A stretch of DNA of 64,000 nucleotides, taken from contig CAJMPY010000004.1 in the NCBI GenBank assembly GCA_905215385.1, positions 41,083 through 105,082 on the forward strand. The letters run 5' to 3'. The DNA is from an uncultured bacterium (lineage in GTDB: Bacteria > Actinomycetota > Coriobacteriia > Coriobacteriales > Coriobacteriaceae). Positions 9,330-18,200 of the stretch are shown here, piece by piece. The notes below the pieces were generated by a model that saw nothing but the letters and a program-made list of their open reading frames with translations, was not told where the DNA came from and ran no database searches. The translations under genes and the position numbers were made by a program. The first letter of the stretch is position 1. Every line of letters starts with the position of its first letter.

Positions 9330-9376
9330 AATAAACACCCCAGCGAGAGCCGAGTCGCCGCTGGGGTGTTTATTAC
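9330..9376. terminator. Hairpin between tRNA genes, possible terminator or processing stem
   Basis: A 16-bp stem (AATAAACACCCCAGCG pairing with CGCTGGGGTGTTTATT) encloses 13 bases. The 3' side is only weakly T-rich and the following tRNA-Ala has no obvious promoter, so it may be an RNase processing stem or a leaky terminator. Confidence 0.6.
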
Positions 9377-9385
9377 TGTCTCCGT

Positions 9386-9461
9386 GGGGGTTTAGCTCAG
9401 CTGGGAGAGCGCGGGCTTTGCAAGCCTGAGGTCAGGGGTTCGATCCCCCTAACCTCCACCA
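9386..9461 (+). tRNA. tRNA-Ala(TGC)
   Basis: The acceptor stem GGGGGTT pairs with AACCTCC (one G-T pair). The anticodon loop TTTGCAA gives TGC, the T loop is TTCGATC, and CCA is encoded. Ile and Ala tRNAs usually occur together in rRNA spacers, but no rRNA gene is present here. Confidence 0.95.
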
Positions 9462-9465
9462 TGAT

Positions 9466-9542
9466 GGACCTGTAGCTCAGTTGGTTAGAGCGTCCGGCTG
9501 ATAACCGGGAGGTCACAAGTTCGAATCTTGTCAGGTCCACCA
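9466..9542 (+). tRNA. tRNA-Ile(GAT), copy 2
   Basis: This is an exact duplicate of the tRNA-Ile at 9242-9318, including the encoded CCA, and it starts only 4 bp after the tRNA-Ala CCA. Confidence 0.96.
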
Positions 9543-9555
9543 TCAAAACTGTGAA

Positions 9556-9587
9556 GAGCCCTGGGGCGTTGCCTCGGGGCTTTTTTC
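9556..9587 (+). terminator. Terminator of the tRNA cluster
   Basis: AGCCCTGGGGC and GCCTCGGGGCT form an imperfect GC-rich stem followed by six T residues. Confidence 0.75.
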
Positions 9588-9596
9588 TTACCTACT

Positions 9597-9637
9597 GAAA
9601 GTAGTCAAAAAAGCCCCGTCCCAAATTAACTACTTTG
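9597..9637. repeat. Short inverted repeat with GCCCCGTCCC core, copy 1
   Basis: AAAGTAGT and ACTACTTT form arms around a core AAAAAGCCCCGTCCCAAATT. The same core, with different but again self-complementary arms, is at 44851-44892. Confidence 0.75.
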
Positions 9638-9726
9638 ATTTTGTGTGCTGTGCGAAAGTTTGGGTAGTATAGCTATTCAATGCGGCGGGCTGCCGCGTGT
9701 TAACCGCTACGTACCGGAGGTGTTCC

Positions 9727-10227
9727 ATGGTTCGTGTCGACATAGAGACCATCGTCATGGCCGCCGGTCCCGTGCCATCGCTTATCGTGCTTCGTGAGCG
9801 CAGCAGCAAATCGGACTCGCCCGCGCCGCTGCGTTCCCTTTCCATTCAGACTGGTTCGTTTGAAGCTGCTGCCATCAGCCGCGGCATCGATAGCGGCCGC
9901 GCCGAGCGCCCGATCACCCATGACCTGTTGCTCGATACCGTTGACGCCCTGGGCGCCAAGCTCGAGCGCATCGAGATCGTTCGCGCCGAGCCGCCGGTGT
10001 TCTACGCGACGATCGTCGTACTGGCCGATGGCGAGGAGCGCAAGATCGACGCTCGTCCCAGTGATGCCATTGCCCTTGCCGTGCGCAGCAATGCTCCCAT
10101 GTTTGTGGAGGACGACATCATGAATCGCCTGGGCACTGTTTCCACCCACGCCGAGGATGTCGACGACGAGCAGGAGTTCGAGAAGTTCGACGAGTTCGTC
10201 CATACGCTCTCCCCCGATGACTTCTAA
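9727..10227 (+). CDS. Bifunctional nuclease (BFN / DUF151) domain protein
   Basis: This 166-residue protein carries the BFN domain, named after a plant protein reported to have RNase and DNase activity; bacterial members have no settled role. The conserved core RPSDAIALAVRSNAPMFVED lies near residues 110-130. The acidic tail after it is typical. The ATG at 9727 is chosen because CCGGAGG lies a few bases upstream; an earlier ATG at 9697 has no good site. The next gene starts only 33 bp after its stop, so they may be cotranscribed. Confidence 0.8.
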   Translation: MVRVDIETIVMAAGPVPSLIVLRERSSKSDSPAPLRSLSIQTGSFEAAAISRGIDSGRAERPITHDLLLDTVDALGAKLERIEIVRAEPPVFYATIVVLADGEERKIDARPSDAIALAVRSNAPMFVEDDIMNRLGTVSTHAEDVDDEQEFEKFDEFVHTLSPDDF

Positions 10228-10260
10228 ATGCGGGGCGGCAGGGTTGCGGAGTGTTCGCTG

Positions 10261-10617
10261 ATGGCCAGCGGTATGTCGGCTGAGGCGGCGGCCATTGCGC
10301 GCGAGGCCCAGATGCGCTCGGAGGCATCCGAGGCGGCACGCATTGCCTATGTGACGCAGGCCCGCACGCTTCGCGAGCGCCGCGGCTCGTTTATCAAGAT
10401 GGTTGTCGTCTCCGCCCTTGTCGCGGCAATCTGCTCGCGCCTTCGTGGTACAGTTGGTGCGCTTGGGTTTTCGATTTCAACAGGCTTGGTAATCTGGGGT
10501 GTGGTCGATGCAGTAATGCTGACCAACCAGATCAAGGTACTCGACAAGCGCGCGATGGATATGATGCGCGCCCGCGACGCTGCCGCCAAGATCGCTGCCG
10601 AGGCACAAGAACTGTAA
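10261..10617 (+). CDS. Small membrane protein of unknown function
   Basis: This gene encodes about 118 residues. The N-terminal third is Ala/Arg/Glu-rich and probably helical (about residues 5-45). Two hydrophobic segments follow (about residues 47-62 and 66-86), then a basic helical tail. I recognise no family. The start is uncertain: an ATG at 10228 directly abuts the upstream stop, whereas 10261 has a GGAG nine bases upstream and is preferred. It lies between a BFN-domain gene and another unknown gene on the same strand. Confidence 0.6.
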   Translation: MASGMSAEAAAIAREAQMRSEASEAARIAYVTQARTLRERRGSFIKMVVVSALVAAICSRLRGTVGALGFSISTGLVIWGVVDAVMLTNQIKVLDKRAMDMMRARDAAAKIAAEAQEL

Positions 10618-10647
10618 CGACGCCAGACTCGATGGGAAGGTCTAAAG

Positions 10648-11097
10648 ATGGCACAGGATATGCAGGACGCCGGTAACGTCTCCGCCGAGCTCGACGCCAT
10701 GGTGTGTGACCTGATTGGTGCGTTCTTGGACGACCTTGCCGCCGGCGAGAACCCGGGCGTAGTTGTGGCGATCGAGGACGCTGCTTCCAACCGATATCTG
10801 GCGGCGCTCGACGAGGACGGCGAAGAGGCATGCCTCGAGGCGGCCACCAACTTTATCTCCGAGCACAAGATGGGTCTTAAGGACGAGGGCCTGGGCCGCA
10901 TCGCCCGCTATGCCATCGGCTACACCGGTTGTGTCGAAATTGACGGCGGCTATCACGACGCCCTGCTCGTGAGCTTCTTCGAAACCACGCTCGAGAGCGG
11001 TTTTTCGGCATACGTGCTGTATGAGGGCATGGGTGCCGGCGATGGTTTTATGTGGAGCGACCCTGAACCTGCAGGTGAGGAAACCCCTCTTATCTAA
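10648..11097 (+). CDS. Acidic cytoplasmic protein of unknown function
   Basis: The product is 149 residues, strongly acidic, without signal peptide or membrane segment. The ATG follows GGGAAGG at proper distance. Its 31-bp spacing from the preceding gene suggests cotranscription. The sequence mixes helices and short strands (for example PGVVVAIEDAASNRYLAAL near residue 35) and looks like a compact globular domain, but I cannot assign a family. typA follows after a 117-bp gap. Confidence 0.7.
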   Translation: MAQDMQDAGNVSAELDAMVCDLIGAFLDDLAAGENPGVVVAIEDAASNRYLAALDEDGEEACLEAATNFISEHKMGLKDEGLGRIARYAIGYTGCVEIDGGYHDALLVSFFETTLESGFSAYVLYEGMGAGDGFMWSDPEPAGEETPLI

Positions 11098-11214
11098 AAT
11101 CGCTAAAATAAACGAGTTTTCGGTAAAAGGCTCAATATTCCCGCTGAGCGTTGTATCGCTGGGCGGGCCGCATACGCGTGCCGTTTGTATATGGATAGAA
11201 GATAGGGGAACTAC

Positions 11215-13053
<1,839 letters not shown>

Positions 13054-13083
13054 GCGCTGGGCTTTATAGCGACTAACAAGAAA

Positions 13084-13115
13084 GGGCGTCGACCGCGATG
13101 GTCGGCGCCCTTTTT
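13084..13115 (+). terminator. Terminator after typA
   Basis: GGGCGTCGACC and GGTCGGCGCCC pair around a short loop, followed by TTTTT. Confidence 0.88.
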
Positions 13116-13122
13116 GGTGCAA

Positions 13123-13177
13123 GGGGGACAGGTTCGCTTGCACCACCACAAAGGTGCCTGTCCCCTTTGTGGTGGTT
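13123..13177. repeat. GGGGACAG-type palindromic repeat, copy 1
   Basis: ACCACCACAAAGG (13142-13154) and CCTTTGTGGTGGT (13164-13176) are inverted around TGCCTGTCC. The preceding GGGGGACAGG adds a further complementary piece. The same sequence recurs at 58361-58405. It ends 5 bp from the stop codon of the minus-strand gene. Confidence 0.85.
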
Positions 13178-13182
13178 GGCGG

Positions 13183-14328
13183 CTAGGCGGTGGGGAGTTC
13201 CGGCGTATTAGCCGGCTGTTGCGACTTGAGGTGAGCGTTGCGCCAGATGATCTGGATAACATAGCCGAGCGTGAAGACAAAGGCCACGCCGCTGATGAAA
13301 TCGCCTACGAGGGGGATTGCCGTAAGCGCGCCCGCGGCCACGCCGCCCGCGGCTGCCATGGCGTAGCGGTTCTGGTTGTGTCCGACCATGCGGGCGATCG
13401 CGCACCCCGCAAAGGCGCTCGACACCAACGCGATGCCAATAACACCGCACATGAGGGCTCCGGCAAGCGACAGACCAGCGATAGAGATAATTAGCAGTAG
13501 GACGGCGGGGACGATAGCAATCGTGCCCAGAAGACCGCTCACCCACAGGGGCATGGGGCGCTGGTGGAGCATGCCGGCGGCGCTGGCGGTTGCGCGCGGA
13601 AAGACGAGTTCGAGCAGTAGGGCGACAAAGCAGGTGGAAAGCGCCGCGGCGACGATACCGCCGATGACATCGTTAACGGTGGAAGTATCTTCGTTCTCGG
13701 TGCGGTCGATCTTGAGCGCACCGACCTCGGCTCCCGCGGCGCGCTCGGGGTCCTCGGAGACGTGCGCGTTCACGGTGCCGGTGATGTGGGCGTTCTTGCC
13801 CAGGATGAGCTTATCGGCCCAAACCTCGACATCGCCCTCGACGGTGCCATCGATAGTCACCGTATCGCCCGCAAGCGCTGCCGACTTGGTAGAGCCGCGC
13901 AGGGCAACCGTCTCGCCTATCGCATAGAAACAGTTGGCGGTGCTGTCGGAATTGAGCACGACATGCTGGCCGGCAACGGTCACGCTGCCATCAACCGTAG
14001 TCTTGGCAATGTCGATGGTGCGCGCCGCCAAGCGGACGGCGCCGCCCACCGTGCAGTCGCGGATGGAGAGGCTCTCGCCTGCTGCAATTATGTCGCGGCC
14101 GATGGACGCATCGTCCAAGTTGAGGGCCTGACCTGCCCAGTACAGGTCACCTTCGACGCCGGACGAATTGGCGTCATTGTCGGTCGCAAGTACGTTGCCT
14201 GCGGTGTCTGTGCCGGCGAACGACGCCGTGGGAAGCGCGGTGATCGCCAGCGCGATGAGTGCGAATAGGATGGTGATGCGGCCCCACGCTTTACAGCGCT
14301 GGGTCGACGGGAATTGATTGCGGGGCAT
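13183..14328 (-). CDS. Exported bactofilin-like polymer-forming membrane protein
   Basis: This 381-residue protein has an N-terminal signal-like segment (about residues 15-38, ending near TASFA). A region of short repeated beta-strand units follows (about 55-210), with periodic phrases such as IGRDIIAAGESLSIRD, as in the right-handed beta-helix of bactofilins. The C-terminal part has several hydrophobic segments (from about residue 225). Proteins of this layout are annotated as polymer-forming or polymer-like membrane proteins; the function is unknown. The ATG at 14328 has GAAGGA upstream. It is the second of two minus-strand genes, 106 bp after the TRIC-like gene. Confidence 0.65.
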   Translation of the reverse strand: MPRNQFPSTQRCKAWGRITILFALIALAITALPTASFAGTDTAGNVLATDNDANSSGVEGDLYWAGQALNLDDASIGRDIIAAGESLSIRDCTVGGAVRLAARTIDIAKTTVDGSVTVAGQHVVLNSDSTANCFYAIGETVALRGSTKSAALAGDTVTIDGTVEGDVEVWADKLILGKNAHITGTVNAHVSEDPERAAGAEVGALKIDRTENEDTSTVNDVIGGIVAAALSTCFVALLLELVFPRATASAAGMLHQRPMPLWVSGLLGTIAIVPAVLLLIISIAGLSLAGALMCGVIGIALVSSAFAGCAIARMVGHNQNRYAMAAAGGVAAGALTAIPLVGDFISGVAFVFTLGYVIQIIWRNAHLKSQQPANTPELPTA

Positions 14329-14434
14329 AGTGAATCCTTCGTTAGATGCTCGATATGCATCTAACAGGGTACCCAACGCGTGGGCGCTCTAAAAGAACCT
14401 CTCGGTTGTATTTCGAAGGATGAGCCCGCGCAAT

Positions 14435-15124
14435 CTACTTTTTGCGGTGCAAAAAGCGCGCGATGTCCTCTTCGGTGGGGCTTTTGATGTCAAAGCGCAG
14501 CGAGAGCCAGCGCAGACCCATGGTCACGACAACGCATACGACCAGCGCGGCGACATTGCTCATGATGCCGCTCATAACGAGACACACATAGCTTGTCGAT
14601 CCGGCGATGGCGGCGATGGCATAAAAGTTAGTACGTTGGAAAATGCCCGGAACCACGCCCATAAAGCCGTCGCGCAACATGCCACCGCCCACCGCGGTGA
14701 AAAAGCCCATCATGATGCACACCGCCGGCGCAAAGCCGTAGACCAGCGCCTTGTCTGCTCCAGTGGCGGCGTAGATGCCGACCGAGATGATGTCGAGCAG
14801 GGGAATGAGTTTTTCGGGCTTATCGACGATTGCCGGGAAGATATAGATGATGGCGGCTGTGGCGATGGAGAGCGGTAGTGCCATGGGCTGGTTGAGGATG
14901 TAGACGTTGCCGACCTGGAGCGTCATATCGCGCAAAAGACCACCGCCCAGACCGCAGACCACCGCGAGCGCGACCGCGCCCACCAGGTCGAGCTTGTGCT
15001 CGCGAGCGACCAGCACGCCCGAGATCGATGCCGCGACAACGGCGAACATCTCGAGCCAAAATGGGATAGCGACCATGGCATCCGAGGCGTGTGAAGTAAC
15101 AGTCATAGCGGCGACGACGGGCAA
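14435..15124 (-). CDS. TRIC-type cation channel family (UPF0126) membrane protein
   Basis: This hydrophobic protein of about 229 residues has seven probable membrane segments. It has two homologous halves, each with a glycine-rich motif before an arginine and aspartate: GLGGGLLRDMTL and AVGGGMLRDGFM. This is the hallmark of the YadS/YicG/TRIC family of trimeric cation channels. A TTG at 15124 is favoured because AAAGGA lies seven bases upstream; the first ATG (15106) has no ribosome binding site. Transport specificity cannot be read from sequence. Confidence 0.85.
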   Translation of the reverse strand: MPVVAAMTVTSHASDAMVAIPFWLEMFAVVAASISGVLVAREHKLDLVGAVALAVVCGLGGGLLRDMTLQVGNVYILNQPMALPLSIATAAIIYIFPAIVDKPEKLIPLLDIISVGIYAATGADKALVYGFAPAVCIMMGFFTAVGGGMLRDGFMGVVPGIFQRTNFYAIAAIAGSTSYVCLVMSGIMSNVAALVVCVVVTMGLRWLSLRFDIKSPTEEDIARFLHRKK

Positions 15125-15238
15125 GATGAGGTCCTTTGATTCTCGGGTTTGAACAATGCCCGTACATAGTACATGGTTGGCGGCGATTGAGACCCTATTG
15201 CTCGGCAAACGGTAGGGACTGGGAACGGTCATGGGTAC

Positions 15239-15305
15239 CAAACATGTACATCAGCCTCCAAAGATGCCGAAAAATGTCGTTTTTGGAGGGTGATGTACAT
15301 GTTTG
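15239..15305. repeat. 67-bp long inverted repeat in the promoter-side spacer of the TRIC gene
   Basis: Arms 15239-15262 and 15282-15305 are complementary over 24 bp with one mismatch and enclose 19 bases. The arms contain the palindromic ACATGTACAT. It lies about 115 bp upstream of the TRIC-type gene and could be a regulatory site or a repeat unit. Confidence 0.8.
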
Positions 15306-15331
15306 AGATTCAAGGTGAAATCGAAAGCAAT

Positions 15332-15489
15332 GGGGGACGTGGCTGAATAGGAGGGATGTCCAAATTTTGAGCGGAGCTCAAAATTTATTCGGTCGGCTTG
15401 CGCCGACCGCGCTGCGCTAAAAACGCGCCACTGGCGCGTTTTCTTTACGCTCCGCGTCCTGACGGGTTCGAATCCCTCCTCCTCCGCCG
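15332..15489 (+). other. tRNA-Ser-like remnant with three successive hairpins
   Basis: The 3' end (about 15463-15488) reads GGTTCGAATCCC then TCCTCCTCCGCC, identical to the T-arm and acceptor end of the tRNA-Ser(CGA) encoded on the opposite strand at 15553-15643. The 5' end (GGGGGACGTGGCTGAAT) could pair with six of seven acceptor bases. In place of the anticodon arm are three hairpins at 15362-15386, 15390-15409 and 15420-15442. AGGAGGGAT (15349-15357) also pairs with ATCCCTCCT (15472-15480). No normal anticodon arm was found. Confidence 0.5.
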
Positions 15490-15516
15490 TATTTGCTTGT
15501 AAGGGACTCTAAACAA

Positions 15517-15543
15517 AAAAGCCCCCGTTTTCGGGAGCTTTCT
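15517..15543 (-). terminator. Terminator of tRNA-Ser(CGA)
   Basis: Read on the minus strand, AGCTCCCG and CGGGGGCT pair around AAAA and run into a T tract. Confidence 0.8.
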
Positions 15544-15552
15544 CAACCAAAA

Positions 15553-15643
15553 TGGCGGAGGAGGAGGGATTCGAACCCTCGTGACCTTATACAGGCCAAA
15601 CGGTTTTCGAGACCGCCGCATTCAACCACTCTGCCACCCCTCC
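15553..15643 (-). tRNA. tRNA-Ser(CGA)
   Basis: On the minus strand the acceptor GGAGGGG pairs with CTCCTCC. The anticodon loop CTCGAAA gives CGA, there is a long variable arm, the T loop is TTCGAAT, and CCA is encoded. Length is 91 nt, as for a class II serine tRNA. Confidence 0.94.
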
Positions 15644-15658
15644 GCGTGGGGCAAAAAC

Positions 15659-15684
15659 AAAGCAGGCTCGAAGGCCTGCTTAGG
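15659..15684 (-). terminator. Hairpin between the two tRNA-Ser genes
   Basis: AGCAGGC and GCCTGCT form a 7-bp stem. On the minus strand it is followed by TTTGTTTTTG, so it may terminate or slow transcription after tRNA-Ser(GGA). Confidence 0.55.
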
Positions 15685-15691
15685 AATTAAC

Positions 15692-15782
15692 TGGCGGAGA
15701 GTCAGGGATTTGAACCCTGGAGACGCTTTTGACGCCTACACGATTTCCAATCGTGCTCCTTCGGCCACTCGGACAACTCTCC
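15692..15782 (-). tRNA. tRNA-Ser(GGA)
   Basis: On the minus strand the acceptor GGAGAGT pairs with ACTCTCC. The anticodon loop TTGGAAA gives GGA, a long variable arm is present, and CCA is encoded. Length is 91 nt. Confidence 0.94.
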
Positions 15783-15798
15783 GTTAAATGCGAAAGTC

Positions 15799-15826
15799 AG
15801 TATACACGAGGAATCGCAAAGTGCAA
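15799..15826 (-). promoter_or_regulatory. Promoter of the tRNA-Ser pair
   Basis: On the minus strand TTGCAC (15826-15821) and TATACT (15804-15799) are 16 bp apart, and the -10 lies 16 bp before tRNA-Ser(GGA). Confidence 0.65.
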
Positions 15827-16287
15827 ACAGAAAAGTTGGCATTTTTTAAAACGCTTGGCCGTGCTTGGCGCTGCAGTGGGGCTTGAGGTCCCAAAAAACG
15901 GCTTCCGACCAGCGTGGTTGATCAACTCAATTGTTCAAAAAAGGGTATTCATAAGCGACTTGGCAATGAATTTAAAAATCTTTGGGTGGTGCTGTGGGCC
16001 ACTGGTATGCATTTTGCGACCACAGCCTTGTGCCCGCTGACCTGCGGCTTGGCTCAGCTTGTCCCCACGGCACCGTATCTTGAACACAGATCCGTCAAGC
16101 ATTTGGTCAGCATTTGGTTGGAATGCGCATGAAGTGCCGTGTGAGCATGGACATATGTGGAGGTCATGAGGTTGTAGCTGCATATTCTTGCAGCCTAGGA
16201 GGTTGAAAGATATTATTACCAAGTCTTTTCCTGCTTCAGGCGCACCTTCACGACCTGAAGCCACATTTGCCCAGAGGAGGTGACAAT
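15827..16287 (+). other. Gene-free leader region upstream of rpsF, with a possible S6:S18 autoregulatory hairpin
   Basis: I see no convincing gene in this 461-bp stretch, which is less GC-rich than its surroundings. Near its 3' end CTTCAGG and CCTGAAG (about 16235-16259) close a stem around GCGCACCTTCACGA, shortly before the rpsF ribosome binding site. Leaders of rpsF operons often carry an RNA that mimics the 16S site of the S6-S18 pair and mediates feedback control. The location suits that role; the exact motif was not verified. Confidence 0.4.
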
Positions 16288-16581
16288 ATGAAGGCTTATG
16301 AACTGCTGTTCTTTGTTGACCCGTCGCTCGACCCCGAGACTCGTCTCGCTGTTATGAAGCGTATCGATACCACGATCGCTGAGGGCGCTGGCAAGGTCGA
16401 CTCCGTTGACGAGTGGGGCAAGCGCAAGCTCGCCTACGAGATCAACGACCTCACCGATGGTGACTACACCCTCATCAACTTCCACGCAGATCCTACCCAG
16501 ATCGCCGAGCTTGATCGCGTCCTGCGCATCACCGACGCTGTGGTCCGCCACATGATCGTCCGTCGCGACGACCAGGAGTAA
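16288..16581 (+). CDS. rpsF: 30S ribosomal protein S6
   Basis: This 97-residue protein binds the central domain of 16S rRNA together with S18. The N-terminus MKAYELLFFVDPSLDPE and the internal WGKRKLAYEINDLTDGDYTL are typical of S6. The ATG at 16288 is preceded by AGAGGAGGTGAC, an excellent ribosome binding site. It opens the conserved rpsF-ssb-rpsR-rplI operon. Confidence 0.97.
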   Translation: MKAYELLFFVDPSLDPETRLAVMKRIDTTIAEGAGKVDSVDEWGKRKLAYEINDLTDGDYTLINFHADPTQIAELDRVLRITDAVVRHMIVRRDDQE

Positions 16582-16629
16582 GACTGTCGTTTTGGACTGG
16601 GCTTGTGCCCCAAGAGGAAGTAGTGAGTT

Positions 16630-17082
16630 ATGAGCATCAATCGAGTGAACATCACCGGTAACCTCACCCGCGATCCCGAGCTGCGCGCCACCGCCGGCGG
16701 AACCCAGGTTCTGTCCTTTGGCGTCGCCGTGAACGATCGTCGCCGCAACGCGCAGACTGGCGAGTGGGAGGACTATCCCAACTTTGTCGACTGCACCATG
16801 TTCGGCACCCGCGCCGAGGCCGTGAGCCGTTTCCTGGCAAAGGGAAACAAGGTCGCGATCGAGGGCAAGCTGCGCTACAGCTCTTGGGAGCGCGACGGCC
16901 AGCGCCGGAGCAAGCTTGAGGTCATCGTCGATGAGATCGAGTTTATGAGCTCCCGTGGTGGCCAGGGTGGCTACGACCAGGGCGGTTACGCCCCCGCAGC
17001 TCCCGCGCCCGCAGCACGTCCTGCCGCACCGGTGGCTACGCCGCCCGCGGTCGACGTCTACGATGAGGACATCCCGTTCTAA
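16630..17082 (+). CDS. ssb: Single-stranded DNA-binding protein
   Basis: This 150-residue SSB has an N-terminal OB fold (MSINRVNITGNLTRDPELR) and a Gly/Ala/Pro-rich flexible linker (about residues 113-140). The acidic tip ends in DEDIPF, which docks repair and replication partners. GAGGAAG precedes the ATG. Its place between rpsF and rpsR is the standard bacterial arrangement. Confidence 0.97.
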   Translation: MSINRVNITGNLTRDPELRATAGGTQVLSFGVAVNDRRRNAQTGEWEDYPNFVDCTMFGTRAEAVSRFLAKGNKVAIEGKLRYSSWERDGQRRSKLEVIVDEIEFMSSRGGQGGYDQGGYAPAAPAPAARPAAPVATPPAVDVYDEDIPF

Positions 17083-17154
17083 GGGTTGTTCACCTATTTT
17101 TGAGTGAGAGGCGGCTTCGGTTCGCCGAAGTTGCCAAACGAAAGGTATTTTGAC

Positions 17155-17421
17155 ATGGCTAATGATTTTTCTGCACGTCAGCCGCGTCGTAAGTACTGCC
17201 AGTTCTGCAAGGAGAACACTGAGTTCATCGACTATAAGGACACTCAGCTTCTCCGTAAGTACATGACCGACCGTGGCAAGATTAAGCCCCGTCGCGTCAC
17301 TGGCGCTTGCACGCAGCATCAGCATGACATCGCCAACGCCATCAAGCGCGCCCGCGAGATGGCTCTCCTGCCGTACACCGTCCCCGTGGTTTCCTCTCGT
17401 GGCAACCGCGACCGCGGCTAA
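17155..17421 (+). CDS. rpsR: 30S ribosomal protein S18
   Basis: This 88-residue basic protein contains the S18 core: YCQFCKEN near the N-terminus, then DYKDTQLLRKYMTDRGKI and RRVTGACTQHQ. It carries a CxxC pair, with a third Cys in GAC. The ATG at 17155 has AAAGG upstream; an in-frame GTG further upstream would add an unusual leader and is rejected. It binds the platform of the 30S subunit beside S6. Confidence 0.96.
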   Translation: MANDFSARQPRRKYCQFCKENTEFIDYKDTQLLRKYMTDRGKIKPRRVTGACTQHQHDIANAIKRAREMALLPYTVPVVSSRGNRDRG

Positions 17422-17436
17422 GAAGGGAGACGCATC

Positions 17437-17976
17437 ATGAAGGTTATTCTTCTCGATGAGATCAAGGGCAAGGGCGGCGAGGGTGACGTCGTAGAGGTCG
17501 CTCAGGGTTACGCTGAGAACTTCCTGTTCCCCAAGAAGCTCGCTGTTGCCGCCACCAAGGGCAACCTCAAGCAGCTTGACGAGCGTCGCAACAACATCGC
17601 CAAGCGCGAGGCCGTCCGTCTGGCTACCGCCAACGAGACCAAGGCTGCCTTCGAGGGCAAGACGGTCACCGTTGACGTCAAGGTCGGCGACGAGGGCATC
17701 CTCTTTGGCTCCGTTACCGCCGCTATGATCGCTGACGCCATCAAGGCTCAGCTCGGTATGGACATCGACCGCAAGCGCGTCGAGCTCGGTAAGCCCATCA
17801 AGGTTGCCGGTGCCCACACCGTTGCCATCTCGCTGTACCGCGAGATCAAGGCCGAGGTTGTCGTTCTCGTCGGCGTTACCGCCGAGGAGCTCGCTGCCGA
17901 GGCTGAGGTCGAGGAGGCCGCTGAGGTCGCCGAGGCCGAGACCGCCGAGGTCGAGACTGAGGCTGCTGCCGAGTAG
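17437..17976 (+). CDS. rplI: 50S ribosomal protein L9
   Basis: This protein has 179 residues, longer than the ~150 of most L9 proteins. The extra length is a C-terminal Glu/Ala/Val-rich tail (about residues 150-179) that looks disordered. The N-terminal domain starts MKVILLDEIKGKGGEGDVVE with the usual GYAENFLFPKKLA. It is the last gene of the operon, 15 bp after rpsR, and a strong terminator follows. Confidence 0.96.
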   Translation: MKVILLDEIKGKGGEGDVVEVAQGYAENFLFPKKLAVAATKGNLKQLDERRNNIAKREAVRLATANETKAAFEGKTVTVDVKVGDEGILFGSVTAAMIADAIKAQLGMDIDRKRVELGKPIKVAGAHTVAISLYREIKAEVVVLVGVTAEELAAEAEVEEAAEVAEAETAEVETEAAAE

Positions 17977-18009
17977 CATTTGCTGCAACGCAACAATCTT
18001 GTTCTAAGA

Positions 18010-18047
18010 AGGGCGCTCTGGGAAACCAGGGCGCCCTTTTGTTTTTT
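18010..18047 (+). terminator. Terminator of the rpsF operon
   Basis: GGGCGCTCTGG and CCAGGGCGCCC pair around a GAAA loop and are followed by TTTTGTTTTTT. Confidence 0.9.
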
Positions 18048-18200
18048 GCGCTGAGTGAGTGTCATGGTGAACGTTGCGTCGAAGTCCTATATACAGGACC
18101 GTTCATCCGTTTGGTTCGGTGATGATTGGCGGCGCGCGGCGCGTTTTGGGACCGTGGCTGATACTATGGATGCTCGCAAGCGATATGAATGAGGATGCTC

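Noticed and set aside
9242..9542. Possible remnant of an rRNA operon around the Ile and Ala tRNAs
   Set aside because: Neither 16S nor 23S sequence is visible on either side; gyrA and a protein-coding gene flank the cluster.
15332..15489. Functional tRNA-Sec or tRNA-Ser
   Set aside because: No TCA or Ser anticodon arm could be folded, the length is about 158 bases, and CCA is not encoded after the acceptor.
15729..16040. Open frame across tRNA-Ser(GGA) and the rpsF leader
   Set aside because: It runs through a tRNA gene and AT-rich leader, lacks a ribosome binding site and has atypical composition.
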